A stretch of 64,000 bases of DNA, from positions 11,663,136 through 11,727,135 of the forward strand of contig OY992540.1 in assembly GCA_963921195.1 (NCBI GenBank). Reading direction: 5' to 3'. Of this stretch, positions 62,870 through 64,000 are shown one piece after another (position 1 is the stretch's first letter; every line of letters starts with the position of its first letter). Below the pieces are notes generated by a model. That model worked only from the letters and a program-made list of their open reading frames with translations. It searched no databases and was not told the DNA's origin. Origin of the DNA: Pegoplata infirma. Taxonomy: Eukaryota > Arthropoda > Insecta > Diptera > Anthomyiidae. The position numbers were made by a program, and so were the translations under genes.

Positions 62870-63335
62870 ATCAGATTATTCAAATTTTGATTAATTGTTT
62901 TTTTTTACCTTTCAAATTCTTTATTTTTATCAGGGTTATTCTAGCTCGAGGTCATTTTGTCTTAACTTATTAAACCATGTTATTCTTATAAAATAATTTT
63001 CATGAAAATTATTGTTCTGTTTTAAATTAATTAATGATGGTAATTTTTGCAAAACTTAGCCGACATGTGTTTAGGAATCTCTGACAATTGCCAATGTTCA
63101 AACAAAAATATTAATAATGTTCAACTCTACAATGATTGAGTATTAAAAGAAGAAAATTGTACATTCCGAAACACATGTTGGTTAAGTCTTGCAAAAATTA
63201 ACAACATAAATAAATTTAAAACTGAAAAAAAGTTCTCTTGAAAATTATTCTATGAAAATATATCATTAATTACTAAAAGAAAGAATGACCTCAAGCTAGA
63301 ATAAACCCACTCAAAATAAATCAGATTATTTTAAT
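62870..63335. mobile_element. Foldback F, compact copy
   Basis: Arms GGTTATTCTAGCTCGAGGTC and GACCTCAAGCTAGAATAAAC, with outer AAATCAGATTAT on both sides. The loop contains AACACATGTTGGTTAAGTCT then TGCAAAAATTAAC, also present at 28170-28205 in copy 1. Confidence 0.8.
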
Positions 63336-64000
63336 CCGTGGTGCCCTTAAGCTATTTCAGCCAAGAACAACAAAATCTCTTTTATAAAGTCTTCAAAAAC
63401 CTGATATTAACACAGAGACAGGCGGGCATAACTAAATCAATTCAATAAAGGATCACGAAAAAGGATCAAGAAAAAAATCAAAGATTTGATAAGTCCGGAT
63501 AGAGTGGATCTTCACAAAATGTCACCATTTTTAGGATATACTCCATCAATCTATGCTGCACTTCCAATTAAAATTTGAATAATTTCAAATTCGCTCCATC
63601 CTACAATATATATAGTAGAGATACATATATTGATTGCCGATTGACCGGAGGATTATATGGCTAATGGGGTTATCAGTGTGTGTGCGCGTGTATGTGTGGT
63701 GTAACATATAAATTAGTTAATACCCAAAAACCAGCTACAAAATGCAGCATTATTGAAAAGACTACAACAAAATAAAAATGAAAAAAAAATCATACAGCCC
63801 TACCACACAAATACATTTGTATTCATTAGCATTAAAAAAAGAGAGAAAAACCAGAAAAGGAAATACATTTTGTACACATTACATTTTGTATGGTCAACCC
63901 ACCACACAGACAGACACATTCATTCACTTAAATATACACTCAAAATAAAAAAGAAACTATATAAAATTAGTAAAATGATATTTAATTTAAAGTAATAATC
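63336..64000. other. No gene seen
   Basis: AT-rich sequence with a GTGTGTGTGCGCGTGTATGTG run at about 63677-63698. The 80-residue K/N-rich frame near 63753 has no recognisable domain. Confidence 0.55.

Overview
This window looks like gene-poor, AT-rich nuclear DNA from a higher dipteran, most likely a calyptrate fly of the blowfly or house-fly type. I base this on many copies of a Diptera-type 'mini-me/DINE-1-like' repeat (ends CAAGTAAGAAAGTT and GGGTATAA, internal GTCC/GTCT runs), an arthropod-type Transib transposase, and very long T- and A-rich intergenic tracts. The species call is inference. I see no host protein-coding gene, no rRNA, no convincing functional tRNA and no CRISPR array. 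The only open reading frame with real protein character is a truncated Transib (RAG1-family) transposase at 41361-42413.

Layout. 1-4670 is one enormous tetranucleotide array (CAGA)n. 4983-6030 holds 21-bp minisatellites, partly inverted. 6116-7339, 12295-13048 and 30283-30870 are three copies of a CACAGAAA-ended repeat. A 200-N assembly gap lies at 8345-8544. 8822-17335 holds several foldback elements, a direct duplication and a tRNA-like SINE candidate. 19373-22218 is a TA-flanked AT-rich element with three 215-bp tandem units that each carry a B-box-like motif. 24050-28330 is a nest of at least four insertions ending in a perfect 176-bp palindrome. 28692-31400 holds foldbacks and a 43-bp exact duplication. 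32210-37570 is a CGCG-motif tandem array interrupted by mini-me copies. 37984-38252 is a Tc1-like MITE. 39660-43949 is half of a foldback element split by a complete-ended Transib insertion (40059-43403, target duplication GGTCG). 45783-48540 is a pair of head-to-tail mini-me copies, the second split by an intact foldback that supplies the empty site for the Transib insertion. 48600-49108 is a hAT MITE with an 8-bp target duplication. 50590-56660 is a low-complexity AGTACTTTTT field interrupted by a triple-nested foldback, a MITE and a tRNA-headed SINE. 57185-63335 holds more mini-me, MITE and foldback copies, and the rest is unremarkable.

How the parts relate. The window can be read as a stratigraphy: several insertions can be dated relative to one another because an uninterrupted relative of the target lies in the same window. 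The most notable element is the Transib copy. Its ends read CACAGTG/CACTGTG, then 23 nt, then an A-rich AAAACTC block, which is the layout of a RAG 23-bp recombination signal. Its transposase stops shortly after the first catalytic Asp because a 21-bp minisatellite occupies the place of the catalytic C-terminal half. Coordinates of repeat boundaries were read by eye and can be off by a few bases, except where a target duplication fixes them.
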